Positions 8,813-16,853 of a stretch of 64,000 nucleotides of DNA are shown here, piece by piece; positions within the stretch are counted from its first letter, which is position 1, and each line of letters opens with the position of its first letter. This DNA is from Diaphorobacter limosus (GTDB lineage: Bacteria > Pseudomonadota > Gammaproteobacteria > Burkholderiales > Burkholderiaceae_C), in contig NZ_CP136921.1 in NCBI RefSeq assembly GCF_033100095.1, positions 1,954,501 to 2,018,500 on the forward strand, read 5' to 3'. Position numbers and translations under genes: made by a program. Under the pieces are notes generated by a model. It ran no database searches and had not been told where the DNA came from. It was given only the letters and a program-made list of their open reading frames with translations.

Positions 8813-9304
8813 TCAATCGCCAAACATCTTTTGCTTGAGCTCGCGGCGCTGCTGCGCCTCCAGCGACAGCGTGGCCGTGGGCCGGGCGATCAGGCGGCCC
8901 ACGCCTATGGCCTCGCCGGTCTCGTCGCAGTAGCCATAGTCGCCGGCGTCGATGCGGGCGATGGATTGCTCGATCTTCTTGAGCAGCTTGCGTTCGCGGT
9001 CGCGCGTGCGCAGCTCCAGGGCATGCTCTTCCTCGATGGTGGCGCGGTCGGCCGGATCGGGCACGACCACGGTGTCCTCGCGCAGATGCTCGGTGGTCTC
9101 GCCGGCATTGGCATGCATGTCCCGCTTGAGCAGCACCAGCTTGTGGCGGAAGAACGCCATCTGCTTGTCGTTCATGTACTCGCTGTCGGGCATGGACAGC
9201 ACTTCCGCGTCCGACAGCTCTTCGGCGGACTTGGTCTTCCAGTTGTTGGCCAGCTTGGGATCTTTCTTGGCGGCCGCCACAGAGGTTTGCAGGGTCGTAG
9301 TCAT
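8813..9304 (-). CDS. dksA: RNA polymerase-binding transcription factor DksA
   Basis: DksA binds the secondary channel of RNA polymerase and, with ppGpp, reprograms rRNA and amino-acid promoters. The 163-residue protein has an N-terminal extension, the coiled coil (about 55-115) with a DPADRATIEEE tip, and the C-terminal globular domain YGYCDETGEAIGVGRLIARP. Of the four zinc-binding cysteines of E. coli DksA only one is present (CDET; LSLEAQ replaces the second pair), so this is a zinc-free, single-cysteine form. I believe that is common in beta- and alphaproteobacteria. Confidence 0.94.
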   Translation of the reverse strand: MTTTLQTSVAAAKKDPKLANNWKTKSAEELSDAEVLSMPDSEYMNDKQMAFFRHKLVLLKRDMHANAGETTEHLREDTVVVPDPADRATIEEEHALELRTRDRERKLLKKIEQSIARIDAGDYGYCDETGEAIGVGRLIARPTATLSLEAQQRRELKQKMFGD

Positions 9305-9393
9305 GGTCTAAATAAAGCTGGCTATGCAGGTATCGGCACCTGCGTACGGGCCGGTGATGGTACGGTCAATTGCGGGCAAGCCCAAACCTGGGG

Positions 9394-9566
9394 ACTATAG
9401 CAAGTCGCGCCCCTGGTCTGGCTGGAGTCGATGGTCACTGGCTCGCTCCTGGCAATTCGTACGGATCCGGCTGCTCATGGGGCCCAACCCCTGAAGCGGC
9501 ACGGCGCGGATGGCATGGCATTTTTGCCGGGGCGCGATTGTATAGAGCCGGGCCGCCCGTGGCCAA
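9394..9566 (-). promoter_or_regulatory. Candidate dksA promoters
   Basis: Two minus-strand candidates lie in the 293-bp gap before dksA. An extended -10, TGC-TATAGT, is at 9402-9394. Further up, TTGGCC (9566-9561) with 16-bp spacing precedes TATACA (9544-9539). Nothing else recognisable is in this gap. Confidence 0.35.
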
Positions 9567-9597
9567 ACCGTTGCAGATCCCCTACAAAAATTGCGTT

Positions 9598-10662
9598 TCA
9601 AGGCACCAGGCATTGCTCCAGCCCCTGCAGGAAGATGTCCTGGGGCAGGTCGATGCCGATGAACACCATCTTGCTCAGGCGCTTTTCGCCATCGGCCCAC
9701 TGCGGCCCCAGGTCGCTGCCCATGAGCTGATGCACACCCTGGAAGATGACCTTGCGCTCCGTCCCCTTCATGTGCAGCACACCCTTGTAGCGCAGCATGC
9801 GCGGGCCGTAGATGTTGACGATGGCGCCCAGGAAGTCCTCCAGCTTGGCCGGATCGAAGGCGCGCTCGGCACGGTAGACGAAGCTCTTCACATCGTCGTC
9901 ATGGCGGTGGTGGTGCGGGTGGCTGCAATGCTCGCCATGGTCATGGTCATGGTGCTCATGGCCGCAATGCTCGTCGTGCACATGCTCGTGGCCGTGCTCG
10001 TCGTCCTCCTTGAGGAAGTCGGGGTCGATGTCGAGCTTGGCATTGAGGTTGAAACCACGCAGATCCAGCACCTCGCTCAGGGGCACCTCGCCAAAGTGCA
10101 CGGCGCGTATCGGCGCGCGCGGGTTCATGTGCTTGATGCGGTGAATCAGCGCGTCCTTCTCGCCCTCGCTCACCAGGTCGGTCTTGGACAGGAAGATCTG
10201 GTCGGCAAAGCCCACCTGGCGGCGCGCCTCCTGGCGCTCGTCCAGTTGCTGCTGGGCATGCTTGGCGTCCACCAGGGTGATGATGGAGTCGATGAGATAG
10301 GTTTCGGCGATCTCATCGTCCATGAAGAAGGTCTGGGCCACGGGGCCGGGGTCGGCCAGGCCGGTGGTCTCGATGACGATGCGGTCGAACTGCAGCAGGC
10401 CCTTGCGGCGCTTGGCGGCCAGCAGCTGCAGGGTCTCGCGCAGGTCTTCGCGGATGGTGCAGCAGATGCAGCCGTTGCTCATCTGCACGATCTGCTCCTG
10501 GCTGTCGGTGACCAGGATGTCGTTGTCGATGTTTTCCTCGCCAAACTCGTTTTCGATGACGGCGATCTTCTGGCCATGGGCCTCGGTGAGCACGCGCTTG
10601 AGCAGCGTGGTCTTGCCCGAGCCAAGAAAGCCGGTGAGGATGGTGGCGGGGATTAAAGACAT
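9598..10662 (-). CDS. COG0523 (CobW/ZNG-type) metal-chaperone GTPase
   Basis: A G3E-family P-loop GTPase, 354 residues, of the group that inserts or hands over zinc, cobalt or nickel. Walker A GFLGSGKT spans 11-18. The metal-binding CxCC motif is NGCICC (Cys65, 67, 68). TTGLADPGP and SKTDLV are G-protein motifs. A His/Asp/Glu-rich loop (about 228-268, with two additional Cys) and a C-terminal CobW_C domain follow. The His-rich loop suggests metal storage or delivery. It lies upstream of dksA on the same strand with a 293-bp gap, so probably a separate transcript. The metal cannot be told from sequence; zinc is my guess. Confidence 0.88.
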   Translation of the reverse strand: MSLIPATILTGFLGSGKTTLLKRVLTEAHGQKIAVIENEFGEENIDNDILVTDSQEQIVQMSNGCICCTIREDLRETLQLLAAKRRKGLLQFDRIVIETTGLADPGPVAQTFFMDDEIAETYLIDSIITLVDAKHAQQQLDERQEARRQVGFADQIFLSKTDLVSEGEKDALIHRIKHMNPRAPIRAVHFGEVPLSEVLDLRGFNLNAKLDIDPDFLKEDDEHGHEHVHDEHCGHEHHDHDHGEHCSHPHHHRHDDDVKSFVYRAERAFDPAKLEDFLGAIVNIYGPRMLRYKGVLHMKGTERKVIFQGVHQLMGSDLGPQWADGEKRLSKMVFIGIDLPQDIFLQGLEQCLVP

Positions 10663-10751
10663 ACAGGTATTTCCGTCGACAAAAGCAAACGGCGACCGGA
10701 TGGCCGCCGCGAAACAAACCAGGTCTTCAGTGTAGCCAGCCTGTCAAGCCA

Positions 10752-10982
10752 TTACTTGCGCCAGTAATTGTTGGCCGCGGCCACGGTCTGGAAGTTGATG
10801 GCGATCACCTGCGAGGCGGCCGTCAGCTCGTGCGAACTGGTGGAGTACTCGGGGCGCAGCTTGTGCAGCACCTCGGCGTCGGGCTGGGTGTATTTCACGC
10901 CGCGCCGGCTCAGGGCGATGGCCAGCTCGAAACCCTGCTGGGGCGTGTCGGTGATCAAGGTGGTAAGCCAAGCGTCTGCCAT
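10752..10982 (-). CDS. Hexameric tyrosine-coordinated heme protein (HTHP)
   Basis: A 76-residue protein starting MADAWLTTLITDTPQQGF and ending FQTVAAANNYWRK. This matches the small heme protein first described from a marine Ruegeria (Silicibacter), which forms a hexamer with six Tyr-ligated hemes and shows peroxidase and catalase activity. Tyr46 (RPEY) is the likely axial ligand. No signal peptide. It is monocistronic as far as seen, with AAGGAG upstream of the start. It may detoxify peroxide; its physiological role is not established. Confidence 0.85.
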   Translation of the reverse strand: MADAWLTTLITDTPQQGFELAIALSRRGVKYTQPDAEVLHKLRPEYSTSSHELTAASQVIAINFQTVAAANNYWRK

Positions 10983-11049
10983 GGTGGGGTTCTCCTTGTT
11001 GAAAAACGGGCACTATCCCACGGCGGCGCCCGGCATGCGCAAACCCTGG

Positions 11050-12033
11050 TCAAGACTCGGGCTTTTTGCGCGCCCGCGGATGCGCCTGGTCATACACCTT
11101 GGCCAGGTGCTGGAAGTCGAGCCGCGTATAGACCTGGGTGGTGGTGATGCTGGCGTGGCCCAGCAGCTCCTGCACGGCGCGCAGGTCGCCGCTGGACTGC
11201 AGCAGATGGCTGGCGAACGAGTGGCGCAGCATGTGCGGGTGCACGGGCGTGGTCAGCCCCGCGCCCTGGCTGCGCTGGCGCAGCCGCAGCCAGACGGTCT
11301 GCGCCGTGATGCGTGCGCCGCGCCGGCCCAGGAACAGCGCGCCATCCAGCCGCGCCGCGCCGGCTGGGCCAAAGGGCTGCTCGCGCAGTGCCAGCCAGTG
11401 CGCCAGCGCCCGGGCTGCCGCCTGGCCCACGGGCAGGCTGCGGCGCTTGGAACCCTTGCCGAAGACATGGGCCTCACGCGCCTGCAGATCGATCCAGCCG
11501 CGCCCCTGGCTGTGCGCCGCCGGGCTGGGCACGAGGTCCAGGCCGACCAGCTCGCCCACGCGCAGGCCGCAGCCGTAGAGCAGCTCCACCATGGCCGCGT
11601 CACGCGCCTCCAGCCAGGGGTCGGCGCGGGTCGCCGCATGCTCGGCCAGGCGCACGGCGTCGTCCACGCCCAGGGCCTTGGGCAACGGCTTGGGCGCCTT
11701 GGGCGCGCGCACGTCCTGCACCGGGTTGTGCGGCACCAGGCCCTGGCGCGCGGCCCAGGTGAAAAAGCCACGCCAGCCCGAGAGGATGAGCGCGATGCCG
11801 CGCCCGCTGCGCCCGCCGGCGTGCATTTGCGCGACAAAGCGGCGGATATGCGCGCTTTGCAGGCGCAACAGCGGCAGATCCACACCCGCGGCAAAGGCCA
11901 CCAGGCGCTGCAGGTCCAGGGTGTAGAGCGTGAGGGTGCGCGCGGCCAGGCGCTTTTCGACGCGCGCATGCTCCAGGTAGCGCAGCGCCTCGGGCGGCAG
12001 CTGCGGGCCGGGTTCAACCACTATGGGTTTCAT
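11050..12033 (-). CDS. xerC: Tyrosine recombinase XerC
   Basis: XerC acts with XerD at dif to resolve chromosome dimers. The 327-residue protein has the SAM-like N-terminal core-binding domain (about 15-105) and the catalytic domain with Arg158 (CGLRVGEL), Lys193 region (FGKGSKRR), His267/Arg270 (HMLRH), His293 (LGHAS) and nucleophile Tyr302 (VYTRLD). It sits downstream of dapF and the DUF484 gene, an order also found in enterobacteria, which supports XerC over XerD. About 80 bp separate it from the DUF484 gene. Confidence 0.95.
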   Translation of the reverse strand: MKPIVVEPGPQLPPEALRYLEHARVEKRLAARTLTLYTLDLQRLVAFAAGVDLPLLRLQSAHIRRFVAQMHAGGRSGRGIALILSGWRGFFTWAARQGLVPHNPVQDVRAPKAPKPLPKALGVDDAVRLAEHAATRADPWLEARDAAMVELLYGCGLRVGELVGLDLVPSPAAHSQGRGWIDLQAREAHVFGKGSKRRSLPVGQAAARALAHWLALREQPFGPAGAARLDGALFLGRRGARITAQTVWLRLRQRSQGAGLTTPVHPHMLRHSFASHLLQSSGDLRAVQELLGHASITTTQVYTRLDFQHLAKVYDQAHPRARKKPES

Positions 12034-12116
12034 AGCTTGTTGCGCTTTTCATGCAATGATTTCAGATACAAAACCCCTGATAACCCGCTCTACATCAGCG
12101 CTGACAACTCTCTTTT

Positions 12117-12806
12117 TCAGAGCAGGCGTGTCAACCCGGCACTCGCCAGCTCGGCAATGCGCGCCAGGTAGTCCGTGCCCATGGTGGCCTCAAAGCGGTG
12201 CGGGTCGGGCGAGCCCAGCACCAGCAGGCCAAAGGCCGGCTCATCGGCGCTGTCGATGGCGCCGCGGCGCAGCGGCAGCAGCGCCAGCGACTGCGCCTGG
12301 CCCGCCTGGGGCAGCCAGGCCGTGGCCTCGAAGCCCAGGTTGGGGCCGCAGAACGGCATGGTCAGCGACGAGGCGAAGGAGCGCACATCCTCGCTCGCGC
12401 CGTGGGTGAAAGGCGCATCGGCATGCATGCCAGCCGTGCCCCACAGGCGCAGCGCAACCTGCGGCACGTCGAACAGCCGGTGAATACCCTGCTCCACGGC
12501 CTGCGGCAACTCGGCCACGTCCTGCACCGCCAGCAGCTCGCGTGACCATTGGTGGATCTTGTGCGTGATGGCGGTGTTCTCGTGGCCGTGGCGCACCATG
12601 TCCATGACGCGGTGCTCCAGCCCCTTGATCTTCTCGCGCAGCATCTCGGCCTGGCGCTCGTGCAGGCTCACGGCGCGCTGGCCATGCGGGCTGGAGATGG
12701 TGACGGCCGACAGCAGCTCGGCGTGGCGCTCGAAAAAACCCGGCGTGTTGACCAGGAAATCGGCAATGTCGTCTTCGGTGATGGGGGTGACGGAAGAATG
12801 GTTCAT
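12117..12806 (-). CDS. DUF484 family protein
   Basis: A 229-residue GAF-like cytoplasmic protein. The N-terminal [20 protein letters not shown] and the following [14 protein letters not shown] are characteristic of DUF484. A helical segment (about 45-90) leads into a GAF-like fold. Its ATG overlaps the dapF stop by 4 bp, so it is co-translated with dapF and precedes xerC, the same trio as in many proteobacteria. No biochemical function is established. Confidence 0.88.
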   Translation of the reverse strand: MNHSSVTPITEDDIADFLVNTPGFFERHAELLSAVTISSPHGQRAVSLHERQAEMLREKIKGLEHRVMDMVRHGHENTAITHKIHQWSRELLAVQDVAELPQAVEQGIHRLFDVPQVALRLWGTAGMHADAPFTHGASEDVRSFASSLTMPFCGPNLGFEATAWLPQAGQAQSLALLPLRRGAIDSADEPAFGLLVLGSPDPHRFEATMGTDYLARIAELASAGLTRLL

Positions 12807-13681
12807 GGTAGGTCTGGAATGGCTATCTGGCCTTCAAAAACAGTCACGGCGGGGCCGGTCATCAGCACCGGGTCTTGCACGCCGCCGGCCCAGGCAATGC
12901 TCAAGAGGCCGCCGCGTGTGTGCACGTCAACGCGTCCGTCCAGCAGGCCCAGGCCAATGCCGGCCACCACCGCAGCGCAGGCGCCGGTGCCGCAGGCCAG
13001 GGTCTCGCCGGCGCCGCGCTCGTACACGCGCAGGCGCACCTCGGCGCGGCTGATGATCTGCAAGTAACCCGCGTTCACGCGCTGCGCAAAGCGCGGGTGG
13101 TTTTCGATCAGCGGGCCGGTCTGGGCCACAGGGGCGGTGTCCACGTCATCCACCAGCTGCACGGCATGCGGGTTGCCCATGGATATCGGCACTATAAAAA
13201 CAGTAGCTTCATGCGCTTGACCATCAAACGTCAGAGGCCATTTTTGTGTGAAACCCTGGGTCACGGGCTGCAGACCGGTGGCATCGAAAGGCACCCGCTC
13301 CGGCTCCAGCACCGGGCGCCCCATGTCCACTGTCACGCGGCCGTCGGCCTCCAGCCTGGGCGCGATCACGCCGGCCATGGTCTGCACGCGGATCTCGTCC
13401 TTGTGGGTCAGCCCCTTGTCGCGCACAAAGCGCGCAAAGCAGCGCGCACCGTTGCCGCACTGCTCCACCTGGCCGCCGTCGGCGTTGTGGATCAGGTATT
13501 CAAAATCGATGCCCTGGGCGGGCGAGGGGCGCACGCTGAGGATCTGGTCGGCGCCCACGCCGAAATGGCGGTCCGCCAGAAAGCGGTATTGCGCGCGCGT
13601 CAGACCCAGGATTTCCTGCGTCTCGTCGAGCACCACAAAGTCGTTGCCCGCGCCTTGCATCTTGGTAAAGCGGATGTGCAT
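12803..13681 (-). CDS. dapF: Diaminopimelate epimerase DapF
   Basis: DapF converts LL- to meso-diaminopimelate, the lysine precursor and the residue that MurE uses. The cofactor-free two-base mechanism needs two cysteines: Cys75 ([10 protein letters not shown]) and Cys230 (TLACGTGAC). The length of 292 is slightly above the usual about 275. The excess falls around residues 147-164 ([16 protein letters not shown]), which is encoded by an element A copy inserted in frame ahead of the conserved [10 protein letters not shown]. Both catalytic halves are intact, so activity is expected. Confidence 0.95.
   Translation of the reverse strand: MHIRFTKMQGAGNDFVVLDETQEILGLTRAQYRFLADRHFGVGADQILSVRPSPAQGIDFEYLIHNADGGQVEQCGNGARCFARFVRDKGLTHKDEIRVQTMAGVIAPRLEADGRVTVDMGRPVLEPERVPFDATGLQPVTQGFTQKWPLTFDGQAHEATVFIVPISMGNPHAVQLVDDVDTAPVAQTGPLIENHPRFAQRVNAGYLQIISRAEVRLRVYERGAGETLACGTGACAAVVAGIGLGLLDGRVDVHTRGGLLSIAWAGGVQDPVLMTGPAVTVFEGQIAIPDLP
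13193..13246 (-). repeat. Element A copy in frame inside dapF
   Basis: The dapF sense strand reads AAAATGGCCTCTGACGTTTG, then ATGGTCAAGCGC and ATGAAGCTACTG. This aligns almost base for base with the copy in uvrA at 52154-52203 (AAAATAAGCCTCAAACGCTT, then GATGGTAAAGCGC). Both are translated in the same frame: [12 protein letters not shown] here, [12 protein letters not shown] there. Confidence 0.75.
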
Positions 13682-13740
13682 GGGGCGCGATTATCCGCGC
13701 CGCATCGGCGCGATCACCCTGGCTTGCCCATAATGCGCCG

Positions 13741-15432
13741 ATGCCACGCCTCAGCCAACAACTCCACCCCCACCGTGAACCCGTCACGCCCCTGAATGCC
13801 GCCACCGTGCTGCTGCTGCGCGATGCCCCCGTCGCCGGCGGCACGGTGCTGGAGGTCTTGATGACGCGCCGATCGGACAAGGCCAGCTTTGTCCCCGGCG
13901 CCTATGTCTTTCCCGGCGGCGGCATCGAGGCCCAGGACGGCGACGGCGCCAGCCACGCGCTGGCCGACCGCCGCCCCACGCAGACCGACGCGCGCCTGAC
14001 CGACGCCATGGCCGCCATCCGCGAGAGCTTTGAAGAGCTGGGCGTGCTGCTGGCGCGCCGCGCCGATGGCAGCTGGGCCGACGCCGCCGACATTGCCGCC
14101 ATTGCGCGCAAGCTGCCGCCGGAGACGACGTTTGCCGCCGCATGCGCCGCGCGCGGCCTGCGCCTGGCGGCCGACAAGGTCTACCAGCTGGCGCATTGGA
14201 CTGCCGACCGCAATTTACCGAAGCGCTTCGCCGTGCCCTTTCTGGTGGCGCGCATGCCCGAAGGGCAGGAGCCGGTGGCCGACGAGTCCGAGCAGTTCGA
14301 GCCCGTCTGGGTGCGCCCAGCAGACGCCCTGGCGCGGCACGAGGCCGGGCAGTTCTTCATGATCTTCCCGACCATACGCACGCTGCAGCGCCTGGCGCAG
14401 TTTGCCGACGTGGATGCCGTGCTGGCCGCCGTCGCGGGCGAGCAGCCGCTGTGGGCCAGCAGCCCGCGCTCGGGCCTGCTGGCGGGCAAGGAGGCGCGCT
14501 TCATGGAGCATGAGGCGCCCTATGGCGAGCTGGCCCTGGTCACACCCAACGGCCGCGGCGAGCATGTGCTGGACTGGCAGAGCGAAACCCCGGTGCAGCT
14601 CCTGAAAAACCTGCAGCGCCTGACCGCCGCCAACCCCGGCGTGATGACCGGCCCGGGCACCAACAGCTACCTGGTGGGCGACCCCGGCACGGGCTACATC
14701 GCCATCGACCCCGGCCCGGCCGACAAGGCGCATCTGGAGCGGCTGTGGCGCGCCGCGGGCGGCGACATTCGCATGATCGTCTGCACGCATTCGCACCCCG
14801 ACCATTCCCCGGGCGCCGCGCCGCTGCAAACCATGGTGGCGGCCGCCGGGCGCCCGCAGCCGCCCGTGCTGGGCCTGCCGTCAGCCCCCACGGCGCGCGC
14901 CGCCAGCCAGTTCACACCCGACCGTTCACTACAAAATGATGAGCTGCTCACGCTTGAAGGACAAGGGCCAGATGGCAAAATTACCCATACCCTGCAGGTG
15001 GTGCACACGCCCGGCCACGCGGCCAACCACGTGTGCCTGCTGCTGGTCGAGGACGGCCTGCTGTTCTCGGGCGACCACATCCTCAACGGCAGCACCACGG
15101 TCATAGACCCGCCGGACGGCAACATGGCCGACTACCTGGATTCGCTCGACCGCCTGGATGCGCTGTGCGCCGAGCATGACGTGGACTTCATCGCCCCGGC
15201 CCACGGCTATGTGCTGGGCGAGGCGCGCGCCGCCATCGCCCGCCTGAAGGCCCACCGCCTGGCGCGCGAGGCCAAGGTGCTGGCCGCCATGCAGGCCCAG
15301 CCCGATGGCAGCATGGAAGACTGGGTGCGCCTGGCCTACGACGACGTGCCCGAGCGCATGTGGCCGGTGGCGCAGCGCTCGCTGCTGGCGCATGTGGAGC
15401 GCATACGCATGCTCGAACCCGGCAATGACTGA
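13741..15432 (+). CDS. Nudix hydrolase-metallo-beta-lactamase fusion protein
   Basis: A 563-residue two-domain hydrolase. Residues about 18-230 are a Nudix domain: VFPGGGIEAQD and, after an insertion of about 30 residues, the intact REXXEEXG core RESFEELG. Such a stretched Nudix box is known from NUDT19-like CoA or nucleoside diphosphatases. Residues about 290-550 are an MBL fold with THSHPDHSPGA (HxHxDH), FSGDH and PAHG metal-binding motifs, closest in layout to LACTB2-like hydrolases. It is divergent from dapF across a 59-bp gap and overlaps the next gene by 8 bp. Substrates unknown. An element A remnant lies at 14931-14985. Confidence 0.85.
   Translation: MPRLSQQLHPHREPVTPLNAATVLLLRDAPVAGGTVLEVLMTRRSDKASFVPGAYVFPGGGIEAQDGDGASHALADRRPTQTDARLTDAMAAIRESFEELGVLLARRADGSWADAADIAAIARKLPPETTFAAACAARGLRLAADKVYQLAHWTADRNLPKRFAVPFLVARMPEGQEPVADESEQFEPVWVRPADALARHEAGQFFMIFPTIRTLQRLAQFADVDAVLAAVAGEQPLWASSPRSGLLAGKEARFMEHEAPYGELALVTPNGRGEHVLDWQSETPVQLLKNLQRLTAANPGVMTGPGTNSYLVGDPGTGYIAIDPGPADKAHLERLWRAAGGDIRMIVCTHSHPDHSPGAAPLQTMVAAAGRPQPPVLGLPSAPTARAASQFTPDRSLQNDELLTLEGQGPDGKITHTLQVVHTPGHAANHVCLLLVEDGLLFSGDHILNGSTTVIDPPDGNMADYLDSLDRLDALCAEHDVDFIAPAHGYVLGEARAAIARLKAHRLAREAKVLAAMQAQPDGSMEDWVRLAYDDVPERMWPVAQRSLLAHVERIRMLEPGND
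14931..14985 (+). repeat. Degenerate element A copy inside the Nudix-MBL gene
   Basis: AAAATGATGAGCTGCTCACG, then CTTGAAGGACAAGGGC and CAGATGGC follow the element A plan in the opposite sense to the dapF copy. Translated ELLTLEGQGPDG, it sits between two conserved MBL segments. The position where canonical element A has TAA reads CAA here, so the frame stays open. Confidence 0.5.
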
Positions 15433-16186
15433 GCACATTCGTCTTGCCAAGCGCGTGGCCGAGCAGCTGCATTGCTCACGCAGCACGGCGGAGCAGTACA
15501 TCGAAGGCGGCTTTGTCAGCGTCGGCGGCCAGGTCGTGGAGGCCCCTGGCGCCCGCGTGCGCCCGGATCAGGACGTCGCCGTGGCGCCCGATGCCAGCCC
15601 GCTGGCACTGACACCCGTCACGCTGCTGCTGCACAAGCCGCCGGGCTTCGAGGCCGGCCTGGGCGGCGGCGCTGGCCCGCAGGGCAGTCGCAGCCAGGGC
15701 GCGCCACAGGCCGCCACGCTGCTGAACACCGCATCACACCTGCCAGATGATGCATCGGGCATCCGCGTGCTGCAGCGCCACTTCAAACAGCTGGAATGCT
15801 TCACGCCCCTGCCCACCGAGGCCAGCGGGCTGGTGGTCTACACGCAGGACCGGCGCATCGCGCGCAAGCTGCACGAGGACATCGAGACGCTGGAGCAGGA
15901 ATGCATTGTCGAGGTGGCGGGCCAGATCGCCGAGGGCGGGCTGCCCCTGCTGTGCCATGGCCTGTCCTTCAACGGCCGGCCGCTGCCGCCCATCAAGGTC
16001 AGCTGGCAGAACGAGAACCGGCTGCGCTTTGCCCTGAAGGGCATACGCCCGGGGCAAGTGCCGTCCATGTGCGAGGCCGTCGGCCTGCGCGTCGTGGCCC
16101 TCAAGCGCATACGCATAGGCCGCCTGCCGCTGGCCAAGCTGCCCGAGGGGCAGTGGCGCTACCTGCAGCCCTGGGAGCGGTTTTAG
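15425..16186 (+). CDS. S4-domain pseudouridine-synthase homologue lacking the catalytic Asp
   Basis: A 253-residue homologue of the RsuA/RluF family. It has an N-terminal S4 RNA-binding domain (MTEHIRLAKRVAEQLHCSRS, to about residue 60) and a synthase-like domain with LHKPPGFEAG. At the active site the family motif (G)RLDxxTxGL reads TPLPTEASGL, so the catalytic Asp is replaced by Pro and the preceding Arg by Pro. The later NRQIRRMC motif reads PGQVPSMC. It probably binds RNA without isomerising uridine. The ATG at 15425 overlaps the preceding stop by 8 bp, implying translational coupling. Confidence 0.8.
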   Translation: MTEHIRLAKRVAEQLHCSRSTAEQYIEGGFVSVGGQVVEAPGARVRPDQDVAVAPDASPLALTPVTLLLHKPPGFEAGLGGGAGPQGSRSQGAPQAATLLNTASHLPDDASGIRVLQRHFKQLECFTPLPTEASGLVVYTQDRRIARKLHEDIETLEQECIVEVAGQIAEGGLPLLCHGLSFNGRPLPPIKVSWQNENRLRFALKGIRPGQVPSMCEAVGLRVVALKRIRIGRLPLAKLPEGQWRYLQPWERF

Positions 16187-16193
16187 TCCAGTC

Positions 16194-16853
16194 TCAACGC
16201 GCGCTGGGCGCCGCCCCGCTCCAGCGCTTGAACGCCTGCGAGAACGAGGACAGGTCGGCAAACCCCAACTCGGCGGCGATCTCGGTCAGGCTCAGGTGCC
16301 CGGCCTCCAGCAGCGCCTGCGCGCGGGCATGACGCGCCGCCTGGGCCAGGGCACGAAACGAGCTGCCCTCTTGCTGCAGCCGGCGTTTGAGGGTGCGGTC
16401 GCTCACGCCCAGCAGCCGCGCCAGCGCCGCCAGGTCGGGCGCCTGGCCGGGCGGCAGGCCCGCCAGGTGTTCGCGCACCAGCGCGGTGGTGTCGATGCGG
16501 GTGCGCCGGCGCTGCAGCAGCTGCGCGCACAGGCGCTCGCACATGGCGGCGGTCACCGCATTCGCCTGCGGCAGGGGCTGCAGCAGATGGGCATGCGCCA
16601 GGCGCAGGATATTGTCTTGTGCGTGGTAGCGCACCGGCGCGCCCAGCAGTCGCGCGGGTGCCGCGCCCGGCGGCGGCGCGCCGTAGCGCAGCGTGCAGCC
16701 GGCCAGCTCCAGGCCGCTGCCCAGCACGTCGCGCAACAGGCGCGCGCAGGCGCCCATGGCGCGCTCGACGACAAAGCGCTGCAAAGCGGGCTCCAGATCA
16801 TCGGGCGGCTCGAACACCAGCTCATCGTGCGCGCCGTCGCCGCGCTGGCGCAT
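16194..16853 (-). pseudogene. AraC-family regulator, N-terminus missing
   Basis: From residue DELVFEPPDDLEP onward the frame reads the end of an AraC-type N-terminal sensory domain (LGAPVRYHAQDNILRLAHAH) and a full AraC DNA-binding domain (LARLLGVSDRTLKRRLQQEG; TEIAAELGFADLSSFSQAFK). About 100-130 N-terminal residues of the roughly 330 usual are absent. Upstream of about 16853 the frame only translates the antisense of the hydrolase remnant. The break coincides with that of the adjacent divergent gene, so one deletion probably removed both 5' ends and their shared promoter. Confidence 0.75.
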
